A stretch of 64,000 nt of DNA from DHVE2 group archaeon. GTDB taxonomy: Archaea > Thermoplasmatota > Thermoplasmata > Thermoplasmatales > Aciduliprofundaceae. Positions 1-8,102 of this stretch are shown piece by piece (within the stretch, counting starts at the first letter, position 1; each line of letters opens with the position of its first letter). Under the pieces are notes generated by a model. The model was not told the DNA's origin and searched no databases. It was given only the letters and a program-made list of their open reading frames with translations. A program made the translations under genes and the position numbers. Location: NCBI GenBank assembly GCA_026993785.1, contig JALWRZ010000003.1, positions 1-64,000 on the forward strand. The letters run 5' to 3'.

Positions 1-1263
1 ACAAAAAGCCCGGCAGGTAAATATCAATGGGTCGCGAAGGATGCTCCGGAGATGATCCCTGATGCCCACGACCCCTACAAAAAACACAAGCCCATGATGC
101 TCACATCAGATATGGCATTGAAATTCGATCCCATATACTCCAAGATAGCCAGAAGATTTCTGGAGAATCCCGAGGAGTTTGAGAAAGCATTCGCAAGGGC
201 GTGGTTCAAACTAACCCACAGGGATATGGGACCTAAATCATGCTACGTGGGTCCATATGTGCCCGAAGAGGAATTCGTATGGCAGGATCCACTCCCGCCG
301 AGGGACTACGAACTGATCGGGGAAAAAGAAATAGAAGAACTGAAAAAGAAGATACTGGGTTCCGGGTTGAGCATTCCCCAGCTGGTTTACACAGCGTGGT
401 CCTCGGCATCAACATACAGAGATTCTGACAGGAGGGGCGGCGCAAACGGTGCGAGAATCCGGCTGGACCCGATGAATCAGTGGGAAGTAAACCATCCGGA
501 AGATTTGAAGAAAGTCATCGGAGTGTACGAAAAGATTCAGCGGGAATTCAACGAGGAAAATGAGGGGAAAGGAAGTAATAAGAGGATTTCCATCGCTGAT
601 CTGATAGTTCTCGGCGGATGCGCTGCCATCGAAGAGGAGGCGAAGAATGCAGGATTTGACGTAAGTGTCCCATTCATCCCCGGTAGGGTGGATGCAAATC
701 AGGATCAGATCGAAATTGAATTTTACAGGGAAATAGAGCCCTTTGCCGACGGGTTCAGGAATTATTTCAGAGATCCGAGTGCCATCGACGAGAATGATGT
801 GTACACCACCCCAGAATATTTCTTGGTGGACAAAGCACAGCTTCTTCGACTCACTGTTCCAGAGATGACCGTGCTGATCGGAGGGTTGAGGGCATTGGGC
901 GTGATTTACAGGTACGAAAACCATGGAGTCCTCACTGACAGGCCTGGGGTATTGACCAACGATTTCTTCGTGAATCTGCTCGATATGAATATCGAATGGA
1001 AGCCTGTGGACAATTATAGCTATCTGTTCGAGGGATACGACAGAAAAACGGGTGAATTCAAATATAATGCAACAAGAGTTGATCTTATTTTCGGTCATCA
1101 CGACGAACTTCGGGCCATATCTGAGGTTTACGCTGCCAACGATGCGATGGAAAAATTTGTTAGAGATTTCATACGCGTATGGAATAAAGTTATGATGCTT
1201 GATAGATTTGATTTGAGGAATAAAAAATTGGATAAAAAAGGAGGTGAAAAAAATGATAGATAA
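1..1263 (+). CDS. katG: Catalase-peroxidase KatG, 5' truncated by the window edge
   Basis: The frame is open from base 1, so the ORF-track ATG at 52 is internal and the gene begins upstream of the window. About 420 C-terminal residues are visible. They start at TKSPAG, run through [14 protein letters not shown] (holding the Asp that pairs with the proximal His in KatG) and HRDMGP (the mobile Arg switch), then the full C-terminal peroxidase-like domain ending LDRFDLRNK. The haem-ligand His and the Met-Tyr-Trp adduct residues lie off the window. The enzyme disproportionates hydrogen peroxide and has peroxidase activity. The stop overlaps the ferritin start by 11 nt, so the two are probably co-transcribed. 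KatG is scattered in archaea and usually attributed to transfer from bacteria. Confidence 0.97.
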   Translation, partial: TKSPAGKYQWVAKDAPEMIPDAHDPYKKHKPMMLTSDMALKFDPIYSKIARRFLENPEEFEKAFARAWFKLTHRDMGPKSCYVGPYVPEEEFVWQDPLPPRDYELIGEKEIEELKKKILGSGLSIPQLVYTAWSSASTYRDSDRRGGANGARIRLDPMNQWEVNHPEDLKKVIGVYEKIQREFNEENEGKGSNKRISIADLIVLGGCAAIEEEAKNAGFDVSVPFIPGRVDANQDQIEIEFYREIEPFADGFRNYFRDPSAIDENDVYTTPEYFLVDKAQLLRLTVPEMTVLIGGLRALGVIYRYENHGVLTDRPGVLTNDFFVNLLDMNIEWKPVDNYSYLFEGYDRKTGEFKYNATRVDLIFGHHDELRAISEVYAANDAMEKFVRDFIRVWNKVMMLDRFDLRNKKLDKKGGEKNDR

Positions 1264-1768
1264 GGAAATAGAAGAAGCGATAAACAGGCAGATAAACGAG
1301 GAGATGTACTCATCGTATCTGTATCTGTCCATGTCTGCGTACTTTGAGTCCCTTGGACTCAAGGGCTTCGCCAACTGGATGTATGTGCAGTATCAGGAGG
1401 AGAAAGACCACGCGATGAAATTCTATAGGTATCTTATTGAACGCGGAGGTCGTGTGAAGCTCTACGCAATCAAGGAGCCGCCGCATGAGTGGAACTCGCC
1501 ACTGCACGCGTTCGAGGAGACGCTGAAGCACGAGAGACACATAACGAAGTGCATAAACGACCTCGTTGACCTTGTGGAGAAGAAGAAAGATAGGGCGACG
1601 TTTAACCTGCTTCAGTGGTACGTGGACGAGCAGGTTGAGGAGGAGGCGAACGATGAGGAGATCATACAGAAGTTGAAGATGATAGGTGATAACCCGCAGG
1701 GGTTGCTGATGCTGGACCGCGAACTCGCGGCCAGGACTTACACTCCTCTTGCCGATGAAGGAGAATAA
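1253..1768 (+). CDS. Ferritin (non-haem, 24-mer type)
   Basis: A 171-residue four-helix ferritin. Metal-ligand motifs are visible: [12 protein letters not shown] in helix [14 protein letters not shown] (ExxH) in helix B, and the EEQVEEE-like stretch [12 protein letters not shown] in helix D. It would oxidise Fe(II) and store Fe(III). The ORF track starts at a GTG (1244) that lies inside the ribosome-binding site. The ATG at 1253, 8 nt after GGAGG, is the better start. It overlaps katG and is followed 17 nt later by superoxide reductase, so iron sequestration is coupled to peroxide removal. Bacterioferritin is unlikely because no haem-ligand Met context is evident. Confidence 0.95.
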   Translation: MIDKEIEEAINRQINEEMYSSYLYLSMSAYFESLGLKGFANWMYVQYQEEKDHAMKFYRYLIERGGRVKLYAIKEPPHEWNSPLHAFEETLKHERHITKCINDLVDLVEKKKDRATFNLLQWYVDEQVEEEANDEEIIQKLKMIGDNPQGLLMLDRELAARTYTPLADEGE

Positions 1769-1785
1769 AAAGGAGGTGATGAAAA

Positions 1786-2133
1786 ATGTTGAGTGAGACC
1801 ATAAAGAGTGGAGATTGGAAAGGCGAGAAGCATGTGCCTGTGATAGAGTACAGAAAGGAAAACGGCACCATAGAGGTGGAAGTGTTTGTTGGAAAAGAAG
1901 TGCCGCATCCCAACACACCGGAGCATCATATAGCATGGATAGAGCTATACTTCAAGCCCGAAGACAGGCAGTTCCCAATAATGGTGGGACGCGTAGCTTT
2001 CACAACCCACAGCGATCCTCTCACAGAGCCAAGGGCGAAGTTCTACTTCAAGACCGAGAAGAAGGGCAAACTCATGGCCCTGAGCTACTGCAACATCCAT
2101 GGACTCTGGCAGAACGAAGTGGAGCTGACCTGA
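1786..2133 (+). CDS. sor: Superoxide reductase (neelaredoxin type)
   Basis: A 115-residue one-iron superoxide reductase. It reduces superoxide to hydrogen peroxide without making oxygen. The iron ligands are all present at family positions: EKHVPVIE (Glu14, His16), HPNTPEHH (His41, His47) and SYCNIHG (Cys102, His105). There is no N-terminal desulforedoxin domain, so it is the neelaredoxin class. A GGAGG lies 9 nt upstream of the ATG, in a leader segment identical to that of the peroxiredoxin gene nearby (GGAGGTGATGAAAAATG). It sits between ferritin and an HdeD-like gene. The peroxide it makes would be handled by KatG and the peroxiredoxin. Confidence 0.97.
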   Translation: MLSETIKSGDWKGEKHVPVIEYRKENGTIEVEVFVGKEVPHPNTPEHHIAWIELYFKPEDRQFPIMVGRVAFTTHSDPLTEPRAKFYFKTEKKGKLMALSYCNIHGLWQNEVELT

Positions 2134-2134
2134 G

Positions 2135-2665
2135 ATGGATAATGTGAGCATGAGTGGCTACGGAACAATCGACCCTAAGCCCTACAAGATTACAGGCATT
2201 ATTCTCCTAATTCTTGGGTTACTGGGCATAATCTTTCCTTACTTTTCCACAGCCTTTGTACTCTACTTCATCGCCTTCCTGGTAGTAGTTGGAGGCGCAC
2301 TGTTCCTGATTACAGGATTCAAGGGAGGAAAGAGTGCAGCGGGCGTAATACTCGTGGGCATACTGCTGCTGATAATGGGAATAATGATGTTCGTGTATCC
2401 TGTGCATTCGCTATCCGCCATGACGCTCTTGCTGGGGATCTTCTTCGTAATAGTGGGAATTGCATCGCTGTTCTTTGCCTACGGGATTCATCCCATCTCA
2501 GGCTGGCAGGCACCGGTGGTCACAGGGATACTCTCATTGATTCTGGGAATTCTGATATTCTTGGGCTGGCCAAGCAATTCCGAGTGGCTCATAGGAGTCT
2601 TTGTTGGCATAGAATTGCTGTTTCAGGGAATAGCGTTAATGGCGCTGGGTTACTATGCAACCTAA
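2135..2665 (+). CDS. HdeD family (DUF308) membrane protein, copy 1
   Basis: A 176-residue protein with six hydrophobic segments arranged as repeated pairs, e.g. IILLILGLLGIIFPY and GILSLILGILIFLGW. This is the pattern of the HdeD/DUF308 acid-resistance membrane family. The start follows the superoxide reductase stop by 1 nt, so it is translationally coupled. A second copy lies at 4158-4709 in the same gene cluster. The biochemical function of the family is not settled. Its repeated placement among redox and iron genes suggests a role in envelope stress, which is inference. Confidence 0.85.
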   Translation: MDNVSMSGYGTIDPKPYKITGIILLILGLLGIIFPYFSTAFVLYFIAFLVVVGGALFLITGFKGGKSAAGVILVGILLLIMGIMMFVYPVHSLSAMTLLLGIFFVIVGIASLFFAYGIHPISGWQAPVVTGILSLILGILIFLGWPSNSEWLIGVFVGIELLFQGIALMALGYYAT

Positions 2666-2731
2666 ATTTAGTATGGTGGTTGAAGGGGAGCCAATAGGCT
2701 CCGATAAAAATATGATTGGAGGTGATGAAAA

Positions 2732-3373
2732 ATGGTAGTGATAGGAGAAAAATTTCCGGAAGTGGAGGTAAATACGACGCATGGAAGAATGAAGCTGCCT
2801 GACCACTTCGCCGGTAAGTGGTTCGTCTTGTTCTCGCATCCAGCGGATTTTACGCCGGTCTGCACCACAGAGTTCTATGGAATGCAGATCCGCCTTAACA
2901 AGTTCAAAGAGCTGGGCGCGGAGGTAATAGGACTTAGCGTGGACCAGGTATTCTCGCATCTCAAATGGATGGAATGGATAAAGGATAACCTGGGTGTGGA
3001 AATAGAGTTCCCTGTGATAGCCGATGACCGTGGCGACCTTGCTGAGAAGCTGGGCATGATACCAAGCGGCTCTACGCAGACGGCAAGGGCTGTGTTCATA
3101 GTGGATCCCAAAGGTACAATAAGAGCAATAGTGTACTATCCAGCGGAAGTAGGTCGTGACTGGGATGAGATACTCCGCGCCCTAAAGGCATTGCAGGTGA
3201 GCGATAAGAACGGCGTGGCGCTTCCGCACAAGTGGCCCAACAATGAACTGATAAAAGATCGCGTAATCGTTCCACCTGCTGGAAGCGTTGAGGCCATAAA
3301 AGACAGAGAGGAGAGGAAAAAGAAGGGCGAGATCGAGTGCTACGACTGGTGGCTCTGCCACAAATCACTCTGA
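2732..3373 (+). CDS. Peroxiredoxin, Prx6/archaeal type
   Basis: A 213-residue peroxiredoxin. The peroxidatic Cys44 lies in [13 protein letters not shown]. Two C-terminal cysteines (Cys203 and Cys209, in CYDWWLC) match the layout of the archaeal thioredoxin peroxidases related to Aeropyrum pernix TPx. It would reduce hydrogen and alkyl peroxides using a thioredoxin-like donor. GGAGG lies 9 nt before the ATG. It is separated from HdeD copy 1 by 66 nt, so it may have its own promoter, and a T-rich tract follows the stop. Confidence 0.97.
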   Translation: MVVIGEKFPEVEVNTTHGRMKLPDHFAGKWFVLFSHPADFTPVCTTEFYGMQIRLNKFKELGAEVIGLSVDQVFSHLKWMEWIKDNLGVEIEFPVIADDRGDLAEKLGMIPSGSTQTARAVFIVDPKGTIRAIVYYPAEVGRDWDEILRALKALQVSDKNGVALPHKWPNNELIKDRVIVPPAGSVEAIKDREERKKKGEIECYDWWLCHKSL

Positions 3374-3380
3374 CACCCAC

Positions 3381-3400
3381 CTTTTCTTTTTTTATTTTTG
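3381..3400 (+). terminator. T-rich terminator after peroxiredoxin
   Basis: A pyrimidine tract with runs of 4, 7 and 5 T begins 8 nt after the peroxiredoxin stop and precedes the next TATA-like box. Archaeal RNA polymerase terminates at such T-runs without a required hairpin. This is inferred from sequence only. Confidence 0.5.
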
Positions 3401-3403
3401 AAT

Positions 3404-3414
3404 ATTTTTAAATA
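3404..3414 (+). promoter_or_regulatory. TATA-like box of the GDPD gene
   Basis: ATTTTTAAATA is centred about 27 nt before the ATG at 3437. That spacing fits a leaderless archaeal transcript, and no Shine-Dalgarno sequence precedes this start. Confidence 0.6.
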
Positions 3415-3436
3415 GCGGTGATGCATTATTTCTCCG

Positions 3437-4171
3437 ATGCTTATCCTCGGTCACAGGGGCTACTCCGCAAGGTATCCTCCTAATACCCTCAAGGCCTTTT
3501 TAATGGCTATAAAATATGGAGCAGATGGCGTGGAACTGGATGTTTGGCGTACTGCCGACGGAAAAATAATAATATCCCACGATGGAAATTTGAAGGATAC
3601 CGCTGGCGTAGATGTTGATGTGAAAAAAAGCACATATAATGAGTTGAAGAAATACGATGTTCAGGGAGAACCTTTGCCTCTCTTGGAGGAGGTTTATGAG
3701 GCTCTTCCGGAGGACGCCATAATAAATGTAGAGATAAAAGATATAGATGCAGTAAAAGGCGCACTGGATATCGTGAAAAGATATGATGCGATGGACAGAA
3801 CCCTATTCTCTTCCTTCAATATGAACGCCCTACGAAGGTTAAGGGAGGAATCAAAGGATGCATGGATAGGCATACTCATGAGCGATTTAAACAAGCTGCT
3901 TACAGCCCCTCGATGGATTTATTCTCTTCGAGCGCAATACCTCAATCTCCCCCATCTTCTTGCCCGTATGCCCGGCAAGAAACTTAGCAGAGCGCTCATT
4001 CGTTTCTATCGCCTTTTTGGAGTAAGAATTGCCATATGGACACCCAACACCTTGGAGGAGCTCAACCCTTTTAAGGGATTATGTGAAATGGTAATCACCG
4101 ATGAAGTGGAGCTTATGGTAAAGCATAGAAACGCCGCGATAAAAGGAGGTGCAGGGTTTGTCCAAGCTTAG
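3437..4171 (+). CDS. Glycerophosphodiester phosphodiesterase family protein
   Basis: A 244-residue GDPD-fold enzyme that would hydrolyse glycerophosphodiesters to glycerol phosphate and an alcohol. The N-terminus has LGHRGYS (catalytic His-Arg), GVELDVW (metal-binding Glu and Asp) and IISHDGN (second catalytic His). INVEIKD and later VITDEVE complete the TIM-barrel pattern. There is no signal peptide, so it is cytosolic. Transcription is probably leaderless from the box at 3404. Its 3' end overlaps the next HdeD-like gene. In an archaeon with ether lipids the physiological substrate is uncertain. Confidence 0.92.
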   Translation: MLILGHRGYSARYPPNTLKAFLMAIKYGADGVELDVWRTADGKIIISHDGNLKDTAGVDVDVKKSTYNELKKYDVQGEPLPLLEEVYEALPEDAIINVEIKDIDAVKGALDIVKRYDAMDRTLFSSFNMNALRRLREESKDAWIGILMSDLNKLLTAPRWIYSLRAQYLNLPHLLARMPGKKLSRALIRFYRLFGVRIAIWTPNTLEELNPFKGLCEMVITDEVELMVKHRNAAIKGGAGFVQA

Positions 4172-4709
4172 TTACAGGATTGAAGAGCGCATAAACTCTC
4201 ATCATATTGGTGGCATAATTCTCCTGATAATAGGAATCTTTGCCATAATTTTCCCCTACCTCTTTTCTCGGGCAATAATATATCTTGTAGGCATAGCCCT
4301 GCTGCTGGCCGGGCTATCCCAGGGCTTTATCTATTTCACCCATCCGGAAGGTAGGGGAGCGCTACTTCTCAAATCTCTCATTCTTATTTCCCTAGCGCTG
4401 GTCTCTTTTTTCTCCCCCGTTCTTGGATTAAAGATTCTCACCGCTGTGCTCATGCTTTTCTTCTTCTTTGCAGCTATCACCAACTTCATGCTTGCTAGAA
4501 GTATAAAAACGCAGAAGGGCACTGGTATGGCGATTCTTGTGGGCATACTCTCCCTTTTTCTGGATCTTCTCCTTCTCCTTGGTTGGGCGGAGACTACGCA
4601 GTTTTTTATTGGATTGTTTCTTGGAGTCCTATTTATTGTGGACGGTGCCCTATTTCTGATAGTGGGTGAAGAAGAGAGAATGGGAGTTAAAGACAAAGGA
4701 TTAAAATAA
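4158..4709 (+). CDS. HdeD family (DUF308) membrane protein, copy 2
   Basis: A 183-residue multi-span membrane protein. Paired segments such as IILLIIGIFAIIFPYLF and GILSLFLDLLLLLGW mirror copy 1 at 2135. The ORF track starts at a GTG (4149) inside the ribosome-binding site. The TTG at 4158, 8 nt after GGAGG, fits the spacing used by neighbours. It overlaps the GDPD gene by 14 nt and precedes the EncFtn-like gene. Function is not established. The duplication inside one cluster suggests dimerising or stress-specific paralogues. Confidence 0.82.
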   Translation: MSKLSYRIEERINSHHIGGIILLIIGIFAIIFPYLFSRAIIYLVGIALLLAGLSQGFIYFTHPEGRGALLLKSLILISLALVSFFSPVLGLKILTAVLMLFFFFAAITNFMLARSIKTQKGTGMAILVGILSLFLDLLLLLGWAETTQFFIGLFLGVLFIVDGALFLIVGEEERMGVKDKGLK

Positions 4710-4741
4710 TGGTAAGGCATTAAGAAAGGGAGGTGAATGAT

Positions 4742-5035
4742 ATGCTTTCCAAAATACCCTTTGATATAGAGAAACTTAAAAAATTGGGCAAAGAGGAGCC
4801 CGATGTGGAATTGATAAGAATTGGAATAATAGCAGAGCTGGACGCCATAAATCTCTACGAGCAGCTTGCAGCTCTTGCCAAAAGCGATCTCGTCAAGAAG
4901 GTCTTTTTGGATATAGCTAAAGAAGAAAAGGAGCACTTTGGTGAGTTCTTAGAGCTCCTAAAGGAATTTGATGAAGAGATTAATATGGCTATGGAAGAAG
5001 GTGCCAGTGAAGTTGATGAAATGAGAGAAAGTTAA
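4742..5035 (+). CDS. Encapsulated-ferritin (EncFtn)-like two-helix protein
   Basis: A 97-residue protein. IAELDAINLYEQLA and AKEEKEHFGEFLELL give Glu32, Tyr39, Glu62 and His65, the same numbering as the ferroxidase residues of the encapsulated ferritin family. It also resembles the ferritin-like domain fused in front of some archaeal encapsulin shells. The family forms annular decamers that oxidise Fe(II). The ATG at 4742 lies 8 nt after GGAGG; the ORF-track GTG at 4733 is inside that site. No encapsulin shell gene is present in the window and the acidic C-terminus shows no obvious loading peptide. Confidence 0.8.
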   Translation: MLSKIPFDIEKLKKLGKEEPDVELIRIGIIAELDAINLYEQLAALAKSDLVKKVFLDIAKEEKEHFGEFLELLKEFDEEINMAMEEGASEVDEMRES

Positions 5036-5048
5036 AGGAGGCGAAAGA

Positions 5049-5561
5049 ATGGAAATGAAAGACTATGACCTTAAGGACCTCATTCTTATAGGCATAAAAA
5101 GCGAAATTGAAGCGGGCAAGGTGTATAGGAGAACTGCAGCGCAGGCAAGAAACCCTTTTCTTAAAACGAAGCTTACGGCACTTGCTGAGGAGGAAGATAG
5201 ACATCGTGAAATTCTGGAGAAGCTTTTTAATAGTCTTTATCCCGGGGAAGATATGGTTCTGCCAGAGAATCCTGAGTATCTCCCCGAGTTCCCTGAGATA
5301 AAGATATTCGCGGAGCTAAACGGGGTTACGGATGTTAGAAAAATAATCGAGCAGGCTATGAAAGCTGAGCTAGCGGCGAAGAAATACTATGAGGATATTG
5401 CGGCCCTTGTAGATGATGAGAAGATAAAAAAGCTTATGCTTTATATGGCAAAGATAGAGGAAGGTCATTACCACATCCTGCAGAGTGAATACAAGGAAAT
5501 CGAGGAATTTGAGAGCATAATGAAAGACGAGGATTACATGCAATTCGATGCGAGATTCTGA
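5049..5561 (+). CDS. Rubrerythrin-like ferritin family protein (no rubredoxin domain)
   Basis: A 170-residue ferritin-superfamily diiron protein. Helical pairs carry GIKSEIEAGKVYR with AEEEDRHREIL, and AMKAELAAKKYYED with AKIEEGHYHIL, giving two Glu and ExxH half-sites. There are no CxxC rubredoxin motifs, so it is an erythrin-type protein that could act as a peroxidase or iron oxidase. GGAGG lies 7 nt before the ATG, 14 nt after the EncFtn-like stop, so the two are co-transcribed. It closes the iron/oxidant cluster and a T-tract follows. Confidence 0.88.
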   Translation: MEMKDYDLKDLILIGIKSEIEAGKVYRRTAAQARNPFLKTKLTALAEEEDRHREILEKLFNSLYPGEDMVLPENPEYLPEFPEIKIFAELNGVTDVRKIIEQAMKAELAAKKYYEDIAALVDDEKIKKLMLYMAKIEEGHYHILQSEYKEIEEFESIMKDEDYMQFDARF

Positions 5562-5568
5562 AAAACCT

Positions 5569-5582
5569 TCCTTTTTTCTTTA
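5569..5582 (+). terminator. T-rich terminator closing the iron/oxidant cluster
   Basis: A CCTTTTTTCTTT tract lies about 10 nt after the rubrerythrin-like stop and before the next TATA-like box. It fits an archaeal T-run terminator by sequence alone. Confidence 0.5.
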
Positions 5583-5605
5583 TCATCGATTTATTATTCA
5601 AAAAC

Positions 5606-5615
5606 TTAATATAAA
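5606..5615 (+). promoter_or_regulatory. TATA-like box of the DUF373 operon
   Basis: TTAATATAAA is centred about 25 nt before the GTG start at 5636. This is consistent with leaderless initiation on GTG, and there is no Shine-Dalgarno sequence. Confidence 0.6.
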
Positions 5616-5635
5616 GAGAAGGTTATTTAGATTCT

Positions 5636-6793
5636 GTGAAAACACTTATTCTCTGCATTGACAGAGATGATGATCTTGGACGCAAGGCCAACATTAAGGG
5701 CCCCATTATAGGAAGAGAGGAAAATCTAAAAGCGGCAACATCTCTGGCTCTTGCAGATCCTGAGGATTCCGATGCCAATGCGATTTTTGCGTCCATCTCC
5801 CTCTACGATCGACTTAAAAAGGAGGGAAAAGATGTTGTAATAGCTACCCTAACTGGGCATGAGAATGTGGGTATGAAGAGCGATGAAATTATAGCCAAAC
5901 AGCTTGATTTGGTCATAAAGAAGCTCAATCCAGACGATGTAATTTTTGTAAGCGATGGTAGCGAAGATGAATATGTCCTCCCCATAATTACCTCCAGAAG
6001 ACCTATTAAGCACATCCGCAAGGTTATCGTGAAGCAATCTAAAAACATTGAGAGCACATACTACATCATAAAGAGAGCCTTAGAGGATAAGAAACTCACC
6101 AGAAAAATTCTCATTCCCGTGGCTCTCATTTTTCTGGCCTACGCGGTATCGTCCCTGATAATTATGGCCATCCGTATGAGCAACCCTTCTTTTAGCTTCA
6201 TATCCCCTGGGACCCTCGCCCTCACGGTTATAACCCTTACCCTTGGCATTTATTTCATAGAGAGGGTTTATTCAGTAGGTTCTAAGATAAGAAGGCTTGT
6301 AGCCTCCGCTAAGAAGGCCATGGCCGAGGCGAAAATTACCATAATTTCAGATACCCTCGCAGTGCTCATAGTTCTAGCAGGCTTAGATTTCGCGTACAAT
6401 TCGGCTCTCACCAGCAGTGATATAATAATCCAGATACTTCTCTTCCTCCACACATTCGTTCTCTGGGTTGTCTTCGCAATTCTGGTGAGAGAGGGGGGCC
6501 GGACCTTCGACATCTGGGTACACAGGGGAGAATATACTCGCTCCTTCTGGATTGCGCTTCTTTCAACAATATCCACAGGCATCATAATCTATGCAAGTCT
6601 GGATTATCTTCTACTGATTCTTAACGCTGTGGGAAGCACCTCTTTCCTTCCCATCACCATCATGGTGATAAGCGGAATAATTATAGCCATCATTGCTGCT
6701 ATTTTAAGAAAGCAGCTGAGAGAGGAGGAAATGGAGGAAGTAGAGAATGAAGTGGGAGAAGTGGAAGAAGCTGTACAGGCTCATCGAGGATGA
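5636..6793 (+). CDS. DUF373 family archaeal membrane protein
   Basis: A 385-residue protein. The cytosolic N-terminal domain (about 1-150) opens KTLILCIDRDDDLG and includes IFVSDGSEDE. Several membrane spans follow from about residue 157, and the tail is acidic and coiled. This is the DUF373 pattern, found almost only in archaea and of unknown function. The GTG at 5636 is preceded by a well-placed TATA-like box. Its 3' end overlaps mptE by 47 nt in another frame, so the genes are coupled. Confidence 0.88.
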   Translation: MKTLILCIDRDDDLGRKANIKGPIIGREENLKAATSLALADPEDSDANAIFASISLYDRLKKEGKDVVIATLTGHENVGMKSDEIIAKQLDLVIKKLNPDDVIFVSDGSEDEYVLPIITSRRPIKHIRKVIVKQSKNIESTYYIIKRALEDKKLTRKILIPVALIFLAYAVSSLIIMAIRMSNPSFSFISPGTLALTVITLTLGIYFIERVYSVGSKIRRLVASAKKAMAEAKITIISDTLAVLIVLAGLDFAYNSALTSSDIIIQILLFLHTFVLWVVFAILVREGGRTFDIWVHRGEYTRSFWIALLSTISTGIIIYASLDYLLLILNAVGSTSFLPITIMVISGIIIAIIAAILRKQLREEEMEEVENEVGEVEEAVQAHRG

Positions 6794-7409
6794 TTTTAAA
6801 TTTCCTCGGGAGAGAGAGTACGAAGCCCGCGATAAGCTCTCTCAAATTCTCGGAAATAATTTTGTAGAGGAAAAAGAAATAAAGGAACTTGTGGGGGAGG
6901 AGGTATATGTGGTCGGCTTCTCTCCGAGCCTGGAAAAAGAAATCTCCCTAATACCGGAGGATGTTACCCTTATAGCGGCAGATGATGCAGCCCCTCTGCT
7001 CAATGAATATGGGATATCTCCCGCAATAGTACTCACAGATTTAGATGGTGATCTCTCCTCTCTCCTCAAATTGAAAGACGCGGTATTCGGTATCCATGCC
7101 CACGGGGATAATATTGAGCGACTTGAGAATGCCCGATACTTTACCAAAAGATTTGGCACTACACAGGTGGAGCCTGTATGGAATGTTTACAATTTCGGGG
7201 GTTTTACCGACGGAGATCGGGGAGTTTTCCTTGCAGCACATTTTGGGGCAAAGATACATCTTGTGGGCTTCGATTTCGAGAATCCCAGAATAAAGCCCGG
7301 AAAAGATTTGGAGAGAAAAAGAAAGAAGCTTCTCTGGGCCAGGTACCTAATAGATGAGCTCAGGAGAAGAGGGGCCACCATTATCTGGGAAAATTTAAAT
7401 GGAAGGTAA
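6747..7409 (+). CDS. mptE: 6-hydroxymethyl-7,8-dihydropterin pyrophosphokinase, MptE type
   Basis: A 220-residue DUF115-family protein. VYVVGFSPSLEKEI, LIAADDAAPLL, IVLTDLDGD and FGIHAHGDN are the conserved MptE segments, followed by GFTDGDRGVFLA and LVGFDFENP. The family transfers pyrophosphate from ATP to the dihydropterin alcohol in archaeal tetrahydromethanopterin/folate-type cofactor synthesis. GGAGG lies 9 nt before the ATG, inside the 3' end of the DUF373 gene. The next gene overlaps by 11 nt. The pterin end-product in this organism cannot be read from the window. Confidence 0.88.
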   Translation: MKWEKWKKLYRLIEDDFKFPREREYEARDKLSQILGNNFVEEKEIKELVGEEVYVVGFSPSLEKEISLIPEDVTLIAADDAAPLLNEYGISPAIVLTDLDGDLSSLLKLKDAVFGIHAHGDNIERLENARYFTKRFGTTQVEPVWNVYNFGGFTDGDRGVFLAAHFGAKIHLVGFDFENPRIKPGKDLERKRKKLLWARYLIDELRRRGATIIWENLNGR

Positions 7410-7839
7410 ATATTATTCCGATGGGATGATGATACTTAATCCGCAGATTGCAACGATTCTCAGCGCTCTACTTGTGATTTACATAGGCATAGTGGTGGAA
7501 AAGTACTATGTAAGTTGGAGCAGCGTTTATGCCAATACCCTTAGCTTTATAGTCCTTCTTGGCTCTATAGATATAAGCGAGATGGTATTCCTGTTTCTCC
7601 TTGCCTATACAATTCTGGGATACGTGGCTGTCAAGCTGCGCTGGAAAAGGATATTTCCGCTTTTTGGCTGCAAAACCTACGGCTCTCTTGTGCTTGTTCT
7701 GACTCTCGGCTCTCAGGGGTATTTCTTCGGGATCTACACAGTACAATCCGTACTTATCTCCTGGGTGATCGTTGCCTTAATTGTGCATGCGGTAGGAAAA
7801 TGGTATGTGAAATACTCCAGAAGGAGGCGCCGGGGATGA
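7399..7839 (+). CDS. Small membrane protein of unknown function
   Basis: A 146-residue protein with four probable membrane spans (e.g. ILSALLVIYIGIVVE, MVFLFLLAYTILGYVA, VLVLTLGSQGYFFGIY) and a very basic end (KYSRRRRRG). I do not recognise a family. The start is uncertain: ATG at 7399 overlaps mptE, while ATG codons at 7426 or 7429 would give a shorter protein. It sits inside a tight operon between mptE and a UPF0248 gene and overlaps the latter's start by 4 nt. Confidence 0.7.
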   Translation: MEGKYYSDGMMILNPQIATILSALLVIYIGIVVEKYYVSWSSVYANTLSFIVLLGSIDISEMVFLFLLAYTILGYVAVKLRWKRIFPLFGCKTYGSLVLVLTLGSQGYFFGIYTVQSVLISWVIVALIVHAVGKWYVKYSRRRRRG

Positions 7840-8102
7840 TAAGAGATATCCTCAACGAGTATAAATGGAGGAAGGATAGGGATTTTTCTCAGATAGAGGT
7901 GCATTACATAGATAGGCTATCTCCCCAGGGCTATGCCGTTTTGAAAGGTGAGGATATTTCGGATTTGGGAAGCAAGTTCATGTTCACCCGAACTGGGATG
8001 ATACCCTATCATAGGGTCATAAGAATCCTTTACCAAGGCAAGATCATTTATGAGAGAATTCCTGCAAATCCTGCACCACATACCAGAAAACGAGGGCGGT
8101 GA
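7836..8102 (+). CDS. UPF0248 (DUF504) family protein
   Basis: An 88-residue protein with the UPF0248 layout: IRDILNEYKWRKDRDFSQ, VHYIDRLSPQG, then TRTGMIPYHRVIRILYQG, the conserved hydrophobic-His-Arg motif. The ORF track starts 12 codons earlier. The ATG at 7836 has GGAGG 8 nt upstream and overlaps the previous stop, so it is preferred. Function is unknown, though the fold is linked to RNA-associated archaeal proteins. Its 3' end overlaps the convergent DUF2085 gene by 59 nt. Confidence 0.82.
   Translation: MIRDILNEYKWRKDRDFSQIEVHYIDRLSPQGYAVLKGEDISDLGSKFMFTRTGMIPYHRVIRILYQGKIIYERIPANPAPHTRKRGR

Noticed and set aside
409-1374. 321-residue minus-strand ORF over katG and ferritin
   Set aside because: It is a shadow of the KatG frame; the real proteins on the plus strand have complete family motifs.
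1770-1783. TGATGA C-box-like sequences next to ATGs, as possible C/D RNAs
   Set aside because: They are part of the GGAGGTGATGAAAA ribosome-binding leader and no matching D box or guide was seen.
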